A stretch of DNA of 35,878 nt from Candidatus Gottesmanbacteria bacterium (GTDB lineage Bacteria; Patescibacteriota; Microgenomatia; UBA10105; UBA927). Positions 1 through 8,114 of the stretch are shown here, in pieces. Each line of letters starts with the position of its first letter. The first letter of the stretch is position 1. Under the pieces are notes generated by a model. That model saw nothing but the letters and a program-made list of their open reading frames with translations, was not told where the DNA came from and ran no database searches. The stretch is taken from NCBI GenBank assembly GCA_026396845.1, contig JAPLWC010000001.1, forward strand, positions 11,932 through 47,809, in the 5' to 3' direction. A program made the position numbers and the translations under genes.

Positions 1-734
1 ATCCGGAAGTGTTCATCATATTTACTTCCGGAAACAGGAACCGTTGTTTCATCTTTCAGTGCAATGTATTTGCCGGTAATGGATATCCGGTCAGGATCGA
101 CCCGATAGATATCGGTCGGATAACTTTTTACCGCTTCATCTGAACCGAACGTTGCATGAATTTCTATTTGATGGAGACGTCCGGGTTCCGGATGGGGGAC
201 GATCATGCCGCCGGTCCATGGGAGCTTTTCGTTGGCACGGAGCTTAATATTACCGTAGACAGGCCTCGGATCTATTGCACTCAGGAACGGATGAAGAATA
301 AGGGCGATATCCGCGTTTTTATCGGAATGATACCCGTGAGTAACAACGAACCGGTAGAATTTTTCTACTTCCCGAATGTATTGGTTTTTATTATAGACGC
401 CTGCAGTTCTGGGTCCGTTCGGATTATCAACACACGGAACATAAAATGCGCGCCCCACATATGCCCCCCGTGTGGGATTATGCAGCCGGATGGTATCATA
501 CGCCGCGCCGATAGCATCCTGAATATCAGGAGTGAGTTTTCCGTTGGAAAGATATTGAGCAAAAGCGTCATGACCGAGTACAAACATGGGGTCGGGCGCG
601 TGCAGTTTATATTCCAAGAGTTCCTTAAATCCGCGGATACGTGACGCCGGACTTTCATACTGTTCGATCGGTACAATAAACGAACCCGTTTGAGGCCTCG
701 GTTCATATTCAGAATTATGGCGGATGCCTGTCAT
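1..734 (-). CDS. PEP-synthase/PPDK ATP-grasp-like protein, partial (3' end beyond window)
   Basis: An open frame of 244 codons runs from ATG at 734 to the left edge without a stop, so the C-terminus is missing. The protein contains YVGRAFYVPCVDNPNGPR, ALILHPFLSAIDPR, TGGMIVPHP, HATFGSDEAV and YPTDIYRVDP in that order. The same blocks, in the same order, occur in the protein starting at 8115 (YVGRAYFIPNFHNPPGPR, GVILHPWINPRIP, EAIFGLDEGV), so the two are paralogues. The layout (an N-terminal segment resembling K..L..L...GL..P, then a GVI(L/M)-type strand, then a GxDE..xS-type block) fits the ATP-grasp domain of PEP synthase/pyruvate phosphate dikinase. The canonical VRSSATAEDL motif is absent. 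Catalytic function is unknown. A TATAAT box lies at 753-748, 13 nt before the start; no Shine-Dalgarno is visible. Confidence 0.75.
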   Translation of the reverse strand, partial: MTGIRHNSEYEPRPQTGSFIVPIEQYESPASRIRGFKELLEYKLHAPDPMFVLGHDAFAQYLSNGKLTPDIQDAIGAAYDTIRLHNPTRGAYVGRAFYVPCVDNPNGPRTAGVYNKNQYIREVEKFYRFVVTHGYHSDKNADIALILHPFLSAIDPRPVYGNIKLRANEKLPWTGGMIVPHPEPGRLHQIEIHATFGSDEAVKSYPTDIYRVDPDRISITGKYIALKDETTVPVSGSKYDEHFR

Positions 735-829
735 AAAATAGTGCTGTATTATAACACTTATATAGGATAAATCCACTTGCAATGCCCCAAACCCTATGAT
801 AGGATAGCCTCTGTTCTGCCTCGATTAAT
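735..829. promoter_or_regulatory. Divergent intergenic region with two candidate -10 boxes
   Basis: This 95-base gap separates the divergent starts at 734 (minus) and 830 (plus). On the minus strand TATAAT is at 753-748. On the plus strand TATGAT at 795-800 is the best -10 candidate, 29 nt before the ATG. No convincing -35 box at proper spacing was found for either. No hairpin or RNA gene was seen. Confidence 0.4.
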
Positions 830-1930
830 ATGGCAATAGGATTTAAAAAAGAAGAAAGTGTCATTCTATTTTCACAAGACAATCTTCATCTTCGCGTCAA
901 TGCGGACGCCATCCTTGCATCTAACGAAGTACTTTCCCGCCTTATAGATCCACGATCACTGCCTATCGCTGGTTTACGGTCTGCAGTGTATGAGGCAGCA
1001 GAGAAGAAAAGTGAATTTTTTCCCGAAGAAATACTGAATCCGGAATATCAACCGGTCATTATAGTGGACTTAGACGATACATCATGGCCGCACGTGCATT
1101 ATTTATTACGCGCGGTATCACATGTAACGGGAATTGAAGCGACAGAAAATGACGTAAAAAAATACGGTCATACCCGTAATATTCCTCAATGGCAAACGGA
1201 TGAAATTGCCCGCATGCAGGATGCAATTCAGGCAAACCGTCATCCAGACGTGAACCCGTTCGTCAATCGCGCTGATCAGCATGCTGTGGAAACACTTCAT
1301 GCGGTGCATCGGATGGGACATCTGTATACATATTTGACCGGTCGGATGTCCGAGATGTATGACATTACGAAGCGGGTGATTCAATGGAACGGAATGCCGC
1401 ATGACGGCGACATGAAGAAAGTGGACGCTCGAAAACACATCGTTCCAAAACGAGGCTATCTCTATTGCAGCCCGTGTAATCCGAAGGAAGTGGACGCATA
1501 TAAACATGACGTTGTTACCACTTGGTTAAAAAATCTGCGTGCTGCAGGGTGGAAAGGACAGATGGTGATTATTGATGATACCCCCAAAGCTTTTGAGGAG
1601 GAGATATGTAGAGGTGATGTAATGGCGATTGCACTGGAAGGATTATTAAATTATCGCCATATACCGTTCACCAACGAAATGCGTGTGAATTCATGGCACG
1701 AGATCTCGGCATTTTTGAGCCACATACATGGTCAAGCGGTACAGTCGGACCCTAACAAAGACCGTGTATTTTCCTGTGGGCCAACACTACCGGGGATGTA
1801 CATGTCCGTCCGTAAGGATGTTTCAGGACCGGGATACTTTCGGTTTACATCTCTCCCAGCTGCCGAATATAAATTTTTTCCAAAGGACGGGGGGAGTCAT
1901 TCTTTGACAGATAATTGTACAGGGCTGTAG
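830..1930 (+). CDS. HAD-superfamily hydrolase, large (366 aa)
   Basis: HAD motif I is VIIVDLDDT (nucleophile D80, acid/base D82). Motif II is TYLTGR (T170, G171, R172). A lysine-containing motif III region (around YKHDVV) follows, and motif IV is VIIDDTP (D249, D250). All catalytic positions of a haloacid-dehalogenase phosphatase are therefore present; Mg-dependent phosphoester hydrolysis is the expected chemistry. The long insertion between motifs I and II suggests a cap domain. About 75 residues before motif I and about 110 after motif IV do not match anything I recognise. The substrate is unknown; neighbouring kinases of nucleotide metabolism make a nucleotide or sugar phosphate plausible but unproven. 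The 3' end overlaps the convergent kinase gene by 34 nt. Confidence 0.75.
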   Translation: MAIGFKKEESVILFSQDNLHLRVNADAILASNEVLSRLIDPRSLPIAGLRSAVYEAAEKKSEFFPEEILNPEYQPVIIVDLDDTSWPHVHYLLRAVSHVTGIEATENDVKKYGHTRNIPQWQTDEIARMQDAIQANRHPDVNPFVNRADQHAVETLHAVHRMGHLYTYLTGRMSEMYDITKRVIQWNGMPHDGDMKKVDARKHIVPKRGYLYCSPCNPKEVDAYKHDVVTTWLKNLRAAGWKGQMVIIDDTPKAFEEEICRGDVMAIALEGLLNYRHIPFTNEMRVNSWHEISAFLSHIHGQAVQSDPNKDRVFSCGPTLPGMYMSVRKDVSGPGYFRFTSLPAAEYKFFPKDGGSHSLTDNCTGL

Positions 1931-2466
1931 CTAAAGGGGACAATGATATCCGCGAATTTTTTCATCGGCTCGATATACTTCTGATGGTTTTTTTCAACGG
2001 TGACTGACCAGGAAAGCGTCTGGATATCTGATCTGCCCTTTTTCTCATCACGGATCATTCGCCGCGCCACACGCAGTTCGGTGGGGACGTCGATGTAAAT
2101 TTTCAGATCCGCAAGTTCGCGAAGCGGGGAATAGAACGCAAATATGCCCTCAACGACGAGAAATTTTGCTTCCCTAGGCATGTGAATTTGCTGCGTTCCT
2201 GTCCGCTCGCTTATTTTCATGTCATATTTCGGTATAGTAACGGTTTTTCCCGAAACGAGGTCACGTACTGCACGCGCACAATCCGCGATGTCGACAGCTT
2301 CCGGCGCGTCAAAATCATAGGAGCCGTCGCTTTTTTGTTTCATCTGAGATTTACCGAAATAGAAATAATCCATTTCAAGGATAAACGCGTTCCGGAATAA
2401 GTGTGCAAATGCGGATTTACCCGAGCACGACCCGCCGGAAATGAGAATGATGGAAGGATGTTTCAT
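1897..2466 (-). CDS. udk: Uridine kinase-like P-loop kinase
   Basis: The 189-residue protein begins with a Walker A motif GGSCSGKS (residues 11-18). It then shows the uridine kinase/phosphoribulokinase order: an acidic MDYFYF segment, YDFDAPEA, IPKYDMKISERT, VVEGIFAFY (Walker-B-like strand), DLKIYIDVP and RVARRMIRDEKKGRS (lid arginines), and a C-terminal HQKYIEPMKKFADIIVP. This matches uridine/cytidine kinase, which phosphorylates uridine and cytidine to UMP and CMP in pyrimidine salvage. It is slightly shorter than the usual 205-215 aa. It is probably the last gene of the minus operon that starts at 4959, 30 nt after the transporter. The gene symbol is a family-level assignment. Confidence 0.85.
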   Translation of the reverse strand: MKHPSIILISGGSCSGKSAFAHLFRNAFILEMDYFYFGKSQMKQKSDGSYDFDAPEAVDIADCARAVRDLVSGKTVTIPKYDMKISERTGTQQIHMPREAKFLVVEGIFAFYSPLRELADLKIYIDVPTELRVARRMIRDEKKGRSDIQTLSWSVTVEKNHQKYIEPMKKFADIIVPFSYSPVQLSVKE

Positions 2467-2496
2467 AGTATAAATTGTATCATGCGCTGTCGAATG

Positions 2497-3339
2497 TCAT
2501 CGACCTGTAAGAATTAATCCGATAACGACCATTGCGATGCCTGTCAATTGTCTGCGGTTGAGACGTTCACGCAGGAAAAGAAGGGCAAGCAGGACGGTGA
2601 TGACGGGGTTTGCGTTGGTTGCAATGGCGACGGTGCTGTTTTCTGCGGACCGCATGCCGACGGAATAAAAGTAAAACGCGAGCGCGGACGGCACCGCACA
2701 ACCCGCAAGGTACCAGAGGGTTTTCCGGGTCGGTTTCCATGTAACCGGTGAGTTTTTCCAGCGGGCGTATACCATTTCAAAAAGAACGCTTATACATAAA
2801 AATAGAACATTAAACAGTGCCCACGAGGACCCTGCGAGCGTACGGCCGAAAAAATAAAATGCTCCGATCCATGTTGCAAGAGCGACTAATGCATACGGTA
2901 TACCGGGATCCGAAAAACTGATATTTTTATCTATACGTTTAACCGATGCGGCTAATACGCCGGCTGTCACCAAAAGCATACCGATTAATTTTGCGGGGGA
3001 AAACGGCGACTGGTTTGTCGCAACGGCAATAATAGCGATACCCATGGGCCATGAAGCGGCGATGGGGGAAAGAAGGGAAATTTTACCGACCTCAAGGCCT
3101 TTATAAAAAGATAATCCCGCAATGGACAGAAGCCCGCCTGCGATAATAAGTAACCCGAGCGTATTACTTTGGGGGGTTTTCACAGGAAGATTGCCGGTCA
3201 CCATAATGAAGATAAGACAAGCAATAGTGCCTACCGTCCCGGTGATCAGCGCGGGGAGAAATCCGATGAATTTGGAGAGACGCCCGGAAAAAAAGTTACT
3301 GATGCCCCAGCCGAACATGGCGATAAGACCGTAGATCAT
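2497..3339 (-). CDS. EamA/DMT-superfamily transporter
   Basis: A 280-residue integral membrane protein with about ten hydrophobic segments and two EamA-like halves. The first begins MIYGLIAMFGWGISNFF; the second begins around GIPYALVALATWIGAFYFF. A conserved late segment has NSTVAIATNANPVITVLLA followed by FLRERLNRRQLTGIAMVVIGL, which is typical of drug/metabolite transporters. The substrate cannot be read from sequence. The start codon overlaps the stop of the upstream HD-hydrolase gene (ATGA, 3336-3339), indicating translational coupling within a minus-strand operon that also holds an APH-like kinase and a nucleoside kinase. A role in nucleoside or metabolite transport is possible but is inference. 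Confidence 0.85.
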   Translation of the reverse strand: MIYGLIAMFGWGISNFFSGRLSKFIGFLPALITGTVGTIACLIFIMVTGNLPVKTPQSNTLGLLIIAGGLLSIAGLSFYKGLEVGKISLLSPIAASWPMGIAIIAVATNQSPFSPAKLIGMLLVTAGVLAASVKRIDKNISFSDPGIPYALVALATWIGAFYFFGRTLAGSSWALFNVLFLCISVLFEMVYARWKNSPVTWKPTRKTLWYLAGCAVPSALAFYFYSVGMRSAENSTVAIATNANPVITVLLALLFLRERLNRRQLTGIAMVVIGLILTGR

Positions 3340-3848
3340 ACGTCAGCCGTCATCACGCGTGCAAGTTTTACTATGTTTAAGTTTCCATAATTACTTTCTA
3401 CGTCGCGCATGAGTCTTGCCGTGTATTCTCTATATTTTATTTTCAATTCGTCCGACATCCACGTTGCATCCAACAGATTAGAGACCTTATCGTAGAGTTT
3501 AAAGAGACGGATTTCTTTTGGTTTGTCCCATATTTCTTCCATTTCCTGCGTAATTCCTTCCGAAAACGTCATATCCCGAATGTACTTTATTATCAGAGGT
3601 TTTAAAGTTGACGGAAGCTTTACATTAGTGTCTTCGAGGACGTCGTGATACAAGAGCGTAAGTACGCCATTTACGCGAATATTTTTAGGAAGAGCCGTTT
3701 CTGTGAGAATGGTCATTGCGCACCAAACCGGATGGATACTGTAGGGAGTTTTTTTGTCCCATAATCGTACGGATTTATCGGGAGATTTTGAATGAAATTG
3801 ATGAGCGGTAATAATGAAGTCAATATGCGGTTGTAACGTTATGGACAT
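3336..3848 (-). CDS. HD-domain hydrolase, RelA/SpoT hydrolase-like
   Basis: 170 residues. Key elements are a histidine in YSIHPVWCAMTIL, the metal-binding HD pair in LLYHDVLEDTN, and a later aspartate in KLYDKVSNLLDATW. The HDVLEDT pattern is typical of the ppGpp hydrolase domain of RelA/SpoT and of stand-alone small alarmone hydrolases (MESH1-like). No synthetase or TGS domain is present. The expected chemistry is Mn-dependent removal of the 3'-pyrophosphate of ppGpp, but other HD_4 phosphohydrolases share the motif, so the substrate is inferred. It lies 4 nt downstream of the APH-like gene and overlaps the transporter gene by 4 nt. Confidence 0.75.
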   Translation of the reverse strand: MSITLQPHIDFIITAHQFHSKSPDKSVRLWDKKTPYSIHPVWCAMTILTETALPKNIRVNGVLTLLYHDVLEDTNVKLPSTLKPLIIKYIRDMTFSEGITQEMEEIWDKPKEIRLFKLYDKVSNLLDATWMSDELKIKYREYTARLMRDVESNYGNLNIVKLARVMTADV

Positions 3849-3852
3849 AATG

Positions 3853-4959
3853 TTATTTTAACAGCTCTAACCCCCGCGCGGTGTATGTGTTGAGCATACT
3901 AAAATCAAACGGGATGCCGAGTTTTGTATCCTGAAGCGTACCGACGGCTGTTGCCACAAGAAGCCGACGCTGTTGGGAGGAAATATTTGGGGTAAATACC
4001 GCTTCTGCAAATGCCTGAAATGCGTACGGAAGTCCCATGAAATAGTAGATATTTGTATCGCCGGTGATTGCCCGATAGGTGTTCATGGCGTTTTGAGCAA
4101 CGCTGGTGAAGGCGTCGTTCATATGTCCGAACCGGAGAAGATCCTGCATGAGGTATTCTCCGACCATCCACCCCGCGTCTATGCCGGGTTCACCCCAATT
4201 GAGCCGGCCGTCGGTTACGATGATAGTGTCGTTTTGGTCAAAATATAAATTATTTACCCAATAATCTCCGTGAATTTGCCGCAGGCGCTCCGGATGTGTG
4301 CCAATAGCCTGGCGCGCCCGCTCCATATCCGCTAATAGCCGGACAAAATCTTCGTGACCCATCCAGTCAATTCGTTTAAAATCCATCATATCCAAGTCGC
4401 CGACACCAGCCGTGAGCTCGTCATTATGGATCACGGCGCGTGTGGAACGTTTGTACAAAGATTTGGCGGCTTCCGTCGGTCCCCAATATTGTGTCTTATG
4501 GATCTCAGCCATCGTCTCTCCCATAATTTGGGTTTTGGGTTCAATTGAGGAGGCTAACGCACATGCTTCTTCGTGGGTTGATGTGGGCTTACGGAGATTT
4601 TCACAAAAATTTTTTGCCCCACTCGGTAAAAATTCCGAAAGAATCAAGACCTCTTTTAATTTAGGAATATTTGTCACCGTGTTGTCTTCCGTTATGCCTA
4701 AAATACCATGAGTTTTCAAAGAAAAGGGAAGTTCATGAACGGTTTCAAGCACCGCCTTAATTCTGTCCCCGGGAAGGTCATGGCCGAATTCGAGAGGATG
4801 CATTTGTCGTAAGAAGAGGTGGGTTCCGTTTTCTAAACGGATGTCAAGCCCGGTGGCGTGGAATCCCTCTCCAACCTGATGTATAGCCTCTACAGGCATG
4901 CCGAGATGCTCAAGATATAGTGCAACCGCTCCATGAATGTTATTTTCAGGTTTTGTCAT
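3853..4959 (-). CDS. Aminoglycoside-phosphotransferase-fold (APH) small-molecule kinase
   Basis: 368 residues. The catalytic loop IHGDYWVNN (H230, D232, N236/N237) and a downstream metal-binding region VTDGRLNWGEPGIDAGW (D250, D261) are the Brenner and DFG-like motifs of the APH/choline kinase/methylthioribose kinase superfamily. In this protein WGEPGIDAGW takes the place of the more usual DWE..xxGDPxxDL. The N-terminal lobe (residues 1-110) has a nucleotide-binding strand pattern with LFLRQMHP, whose R/K may replace the ATP-contact lysine. The substrate (sugar, aminoalcohol, homoserine or similar) is unknown. It is the first gene of the minus operon; TACAAT at 4987-4982 is 22 nt upstream of the ATG. 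Confidence 0.75.
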   Translation of the reverse strand: MTKPENNIHGAVALYLEHLGMPVEAIHQVGEGFHATGLDIRLENGTHLFLRQMHPLEFGHDLPGDRIKAVLETVHELPFSLKTHGILGITEDNTVTNIPKLKEVLILSEFLPSGAKNFCENLRKPTSTHEEACALASSIEPKTQIMGETMAEIHKTQYWGPTEAAKSLYKRSTRAVIHNDELTAGVGDLDMMDFKRIDWMGHEDFVRLLADMERARQAIGTHPERLRQIHGDYWVNNLYFDQNDTIIVTDGRLNWGEPGIDAGWMVGEYLMQDLLRFGHMNDAFTSVAQNAMNTYRAITGDTNIYYFMGLPYAFQAFAEAVFTPNISSQQRRLLVATAVGTLQDTKLGIPFDFSMLNTYTARGLELLK

Positions 4960-5065
4960 ACGTCATGGACAGTTATGGGCTATTGTAGCAAGCAAAAGGG
5001 AAAAAGCAAATAGACAAAAGCCAAGTTGATTGAAGGTGTATAATAGAGCTATTCGGAATAGCCCG

Positions 5066-5821
5066 ATGTATCGGTCTGTACAACGGGATTTTTGTGTTTT
5101 ATATCCTATTCCAACCATGAATATGTCAAGAATACAGGAGCAATTGTCACGTATGCCGGAATCGGTACAACGTATGTATTATTTGGACCATCCAACGCTG
5201 TTGTCGCCATATGAGACTCCCTGGACAGAGTTGGCGCGGCGGGGGTACGTCGGGGGAGGGATCGTGTTGTTCGTGATAAACCCGAAGGGGGAACTATTGA
5301 TGAATCAGGTGCCTCCGTATCGGGAAAAACCTGTGATTGGCCGGTATGCCGGGCAGTGGAATGTATTCACGGAAACCATAGAACGCTATCCGGGGGGACA
5401 GCATGCAGGTCAGTTTGAGGATTTTATCGATAATTTAGCCCGTACCATAGACGAAGAAATCGGAGCGGCTGCGGCCCGTCAAATAAAAATATTTCCGGAT
5501 GGCATGCGGGAAACTGACTATCGCGACCCGCGCGCTCATCAAAAGATTCGCGTTCATTGTGTCGTGGTTGGTAGCCCGACGGAAGCAATCCGTGATATTG
5601 ATGCCCATGATGCTCAGGCAAATATCCCCCGCGAACTCAATATACTTGCATGGAAACGGTTGGATAATCTCAATAAACTGCATGTTGAACCAAATGCGAA
5701 GCGCATGACGGATCGCATGAAACGCAGCGGATATTTACAGATGATGATTGACCGTATTGTCTCCGGAGAACCGGGCACTCCTTTGCTCCGGTACATTAGT
5801 GAGCACGTACACACGTTCTGA
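5066..5821 (+). CDS. Nudix-like hydrolase
   Basis: After a 60-residue N-terminal extension, GGGIVLFVINPKGELLMNQV forms the first strands of a Nudix fold. RTIDEEIG, with a glutamate exactly eight residues before its arginine, is a near match to the Nudix box REUXEEXG, with Thr instead of the first Glu. The metal-binding EE pair is kept. It probably hydrolyses a nucleoside diphosphate-linked compound, or is related to IPP-isomerase-like Nudix proteins; the substrate is unknown. Start choice: an upstream in-frame TTG at 5030 overlaps a TATAAT box (5039-5044), so a start downstream is more likely. ATG 5066 is preferred; ATG 5117 or 5123 are alternatives. The next gene begins 8 nt after the stop. 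Confidence 0.65.
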   Translation: MYRSVQRDFCVLYPIPTMNMSRIQEQLSRMPESVQRMYYLDHPTLLSPYETPWTELARRGYVGGGIVLFVINPKGELLMNQVPPYREKPVIGRYAGQWNVFTETIERYPGGQHAGQFEDFIDNLARTIDEEIGAAAARQIKIFPDGMRETDYRDPRAHQKIRVHCVVVGSPTEAIRDIDAHDAQANIPRELNILAWKRLDNLNKLHVEPNAKRMTDRMKRSGYLQMMIDRIVSGEPGTPLLRYISEHVHTF

Positions 5822-5829
5822 GTACGTAT

Positions 5830-7206
5830 ATGGGAAAACAATTACTCCAACCAGTTATTTCGGCCGAAAAGTATTCTCAGGCATATATGTATGCGATCTG
5901 CGGGGCGTCAGAAGAAAAAAATGTATTACTTGTTGACGCATTGCGGCGGAAAGAATTACCTACATGTGGAGGGAAAACCACAATTTTGGAGGTTGGTCCC
6001 GGGAGCGGAGAAAGTTTACGTTTGTTGCACTCAATGATTCCTGAATTGTCACTTAGCGATCCGGTTCAGTTGGTTTCGGTTGATCTCCACGCTTCAGGTT
6101 CCCGGATAAACACGTTGAGGAAAATATCGGTAGTTGTAGAGGGTGATGTGCAGGCATTGCCGTTTGAACCGGAAGTTTTTTCCGCGGTCAATATATCAGC
6201 TGTTTTGCATGAGGTATATTCATACGGAAGAGGGTTGGGAGGTATTCATCAAGCACTGCGTGAAATGTCCAGAGTCCTTCTGCCGGGCGGAATTTGTTGT
6301 TATCGGGACCCGTATGCGCCAAATGTTAATTTTATGGCACAGGCATCCCAACTCTATAAAGGTCCGGCGTGGATCAGTTTTTTGAAACATTTTGTACCGG
6401 ATTTTCTTCAGCATGGTGTCACGCCATATGCAACCAAGTCGCGGAAAATTCGATTCTATCAATCTCTCGACGGAACGGAGCATCTGCAACCCTTAAACGA
6501 TGTAGACGTGCATTTGCCGGTTCGCATGGAAGCACCGGTAGGTCTGCAGCGTGAAATACAACGTCACTATTTGACGTTGCGGGAATATCTTATCAGGAGC
6601 GGATCTTTGGGCTTCCGTATGGTGAAACCGGGATGGAAAGGAACGTTGTATGCCAATCGGCCAACCGGCGTACAAACGCTGGATGACAAAGGGTTAGCGC
6701 ATGAACTTATTCAGGCGATAGCTTCGGGTCGCGCGAGCGGTTACACATTTAAGATTCACGGCAGCTTATTGTTTGATCAGGCAGTTGACTTTATGATGTG
6801 TGACTTCTTTGACCGTCTGGATCAGGCGGACCCTTTGGCAACGCGGCATTATGCGGCCTGGCAGGCTCGCGAGGGGAGAGAATGTTATACCTATTTAAGC
6901 CTGTCGGATTTACTTGTGACGACGGTGAAAGAATCTCTCAGACAATCAAAAGGGGAATATGTGCTGTTGCCGTCTTCCGTCAGAGATATACGCGTCGTGC
7001 CCAGATATTCGTATCAGATATACCTGTCCACCGTGTTGGGCGTACCGTTTTTTGAAGGGAAACAAATGGTGAGATTTACGAAATACAAACGGTCGCAAAC
7101 TCGACCCGTTCTTCAACGGCTTCTTCCTGATCTTAGGACTTTGCCGTTGTTAGGGCAACAGGGTCAACATGCGGCGGCTTCAATCAATAGACTGCTTAAG
7201 GGTTAG
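5830..7206 (+). CDS. Class I SAM-dependent methyltransferase with large C-terminal extension
   Basis: 458 residues. Motif I is ILEVGPGSGES (residues 52-62), motif II is VSVDLHAS, motif III is VEGDVQALPF, motif IV is around NISAVLHEV, and RVLLPGGICCYRDP is the motif V/VI region. This is a standard Rossmann methyltransferase of about 170 residues. The remaining 270 or so residues carry aromatic- and arginine-rich segments (for example YLTLREYLIRSGSLGF and CDFFDRLDQADP) that I do not recognise. The substrate is unknown. It lies directly after the Nudix gene on the same strand, probably in one transcript. The unexplained C-terminal domain may define the substrate. Confidence 0.7.
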   Translation: MGKQLLQPVISAEKYSQAYMYAICGASEEKNVLLVDALRRKELPTCGGKTTILEVGPGSGESLRLLHSMIPELSLSDPVQLVSVDLHASGSRINTLRKISVVVEGDVQALPFEPEVFSAVNISAVLHEVYSYGRGLGGIHQALREMSRVLLPGGICCYRDPYAPNVNFMAQASQLYKGPAWISFLKHFVPDFLQHGVTPYATKSRKIRFYQSLDGTEHLQPLNDVDVHLPVRMEAPVGLQREIQRHYLTLREYLIRSGSLGFRMVKPGWKGTLYANRPTGVQTLDDKGLAHELIQAIASGRASGYTFKIHGSLLFDQAVDFMMCDFFDRLDQADPLATRHYAAWQAREGRECYTYLSLSDLLVTTVKESLRQSKGEYVLLPSSVRDIRVVPRYSYQIYLSTVLGVPFFEGKQMVRFTKYKRSQTRPVLQRLLPDLRTLPLLGQQGQHAAASINRLLKG

Positions 7207-7210
7207 TCGG

Positions 7211-7230
7211 ATTACTCTCAGGAGAGTAAT
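7211..7230. terminator. Hairpin between convergent genes (possible bidirectional terminator)
   Basis: ATTACTCTC at 7211-7219 is the exact reverse complement of GAGAGTAAT at 7222-7230, giving up to nine stem pairs with a tiny loop. It lies between the methyltransferase stop (7206) and the end of the deoxynucleoside kinase gene (stop at 7218). Neither side has a clear T-run, so termination activity is uncertain. Confidence 0.35.
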
Positions 7231-7823
7231 TGCTGAATTTGCCGTATGTATACCTCTACAGAGGCAGAGTTTTCCAATTTTCTGGATTGAATAGACAGAA
7301 TGGGAGCGGGAAATTTAGCTGTATTGACCCAATCTTCGTGGAGGACAAGCATTTTCTCCACATATGCGGCGTTCTCGTCGTCGATGGGTAAGTTTCTCTT
7401 ACGCAGCCGGTCCATAAGGAAATCCAGGGTGTCGTGAAGGTAGATGACGAGAGTCGGAGGTGGTAAATGCTTGGTAAGTCTATCTGCAAGTCTCTTGTAG
7501 AGAACAAACGAGTCAGCGTCGAGGGTAACTTTTGAATGAAGCAGGTTGGTCGGAGTAAAAGTATCCATGATGGCAATTTTTCCATTTTGCGCCAGATGTG
7601 TGGCTTGCTCCCACCTGGTAACGGTTTGCAGGAGAAACCAGACCTGATTTTGAAAAACCCGCCCGGCTGATTTATGTGCGTCATGAATAAACGGATTGTT
7701 GTCAACTGATTCGAGCAATACTTCAGCGTGAAGAGGAACGCGCAATAATTCAGCGAGTGTGGATTTTCCGCTTCCTAGGTTTCCTATAATTCCGATAATC
7801 GATCCTTTACGTTCCGGATTCAT
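7218..7823 (-). CDS. Deoxynucleoside kinase (dNK/dGK/dCK family)
   Basis: 201 residues with a P-loop GNLGSGKS (14-21), then LLESVDNNPF (the E of the deoxynucleoside-binding strand), FQNQVWFLLQTVTRWEQ (the conserved FxxQxxFL helix), MDTFTPTNLLHSK in the place of the DRS/ERS motif, and PPPTLVIYLHDTLDFLMDRLRKRNLPID (LID with basic residues). It is expected to phosphorylate deoxynucleosides for salvage of dNTP precursors, a common need of host-dependent bacteria with weak de novo synthesis. Base specificity cannot be assigned. The start overlaps the stop of the upstream 69-residue gene (7820-7823), so the two are probably co-translated. Confidence 0.85.
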   Translation of the reverse strand: MNPERKGSIIGIIGNLGSGKSTLAELLRVPLHAEVLLESVDNNPFIHDAHKSAGRVFQNQVWFLLQTVTRWEQATHLAQNGKIAIMDTFTPTNLLHSKVTLDADSFVLYKRLADRLTKHLPPPTLVIYLHDTLDFLMDRLRKRNLPIDDENAAYVEKMLVLHEDWVNTAKFPAPILSIQSRKLENSASVEVYIRQIQQLLS

Positions 7824-8029
7824 GCCGGTTGTTCACCGCGAAGAGCTATCATATCCTCGGCTGTTACGCCCTGCGGTAACTGTTTTGCCAGCCTGGGTTC
7901 AATTTTTGGAGGAGGGCCCGCAGGTTTAGTGGGGAATTGTTCTGTTACTTCATGACGTAAATCGAGATATGCTCGTACATTGACCCCTTCGGGTATCTGC
8001 TGTACTTTTCTTTCATTATTTCCTGCCAT
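7820..8029 (-). CDS. Small conserved protein with two copies of a P-x-G-V...L-R-x-E motif
   Basis: A 69-residue hydrophilic protein. The start is set by a strong Shine-Dalgarno, AGGAG, 7 nt before ATG at 8029; a longer frame to 8050 exists but lacks this. Two segments resemble each other: QIPEGVNVRAYLDLRHE and QLPQGVTAEDMIALRGE share Q-[IL]-P-x-G-V and L-R-x-E. The middle is proline-rich (FPTKPAGPPPKIEP). No membrane segment or known domain is recognised. A TATAGT box is at 8056-8051. It is translationally coupled to the deoxynucleoside kinase gene downstream; function unknown. Confidence 0.7.
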   Translation of the reverse strand: MAGNNERKVQQIPEGVNVRAYLDLRHEVTEQFPTKPAGPPPKIEPRLAKQLPQGVTAEDMIALRGEQPA

Positions 8030-8072
8030 AGTTTCTCCTAAAGTGGACAAACTATATCACATTTGCCCTTCA

Positions 8073-8101
8073 TTGACAAATCCGAGACTGTCCCGTAAGA
8101 T
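8073..8101 (+). promoter_or_regulatory. Sigma-70-type promoter
   Basis: TTGACA at 8073-8078, a 17-nt spacer, and TAAGAT at 8096-8101 form a consensus-quality promoter. The ATG of the next gene lies 13 nt after the -10 box, so the mRNA leader would be only a few bases long. Confidence 0.7.
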
Positions 8102-8114
8102 TACTCCATTAGCT

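Noticed and set aside
156..706. Frames of 162 and 113 residues at the left edge
   Set aside because: Both are shadows of the minus-strand gene that runs off the left edge and is homologous to the protein at 8115.
5030..5065. TTG start at 5030 for the Nudix-like gene
   Set aside because: It overlaps a TATAAT box at 5039-5044 and the extra residues have no homology to a Nudix fold.
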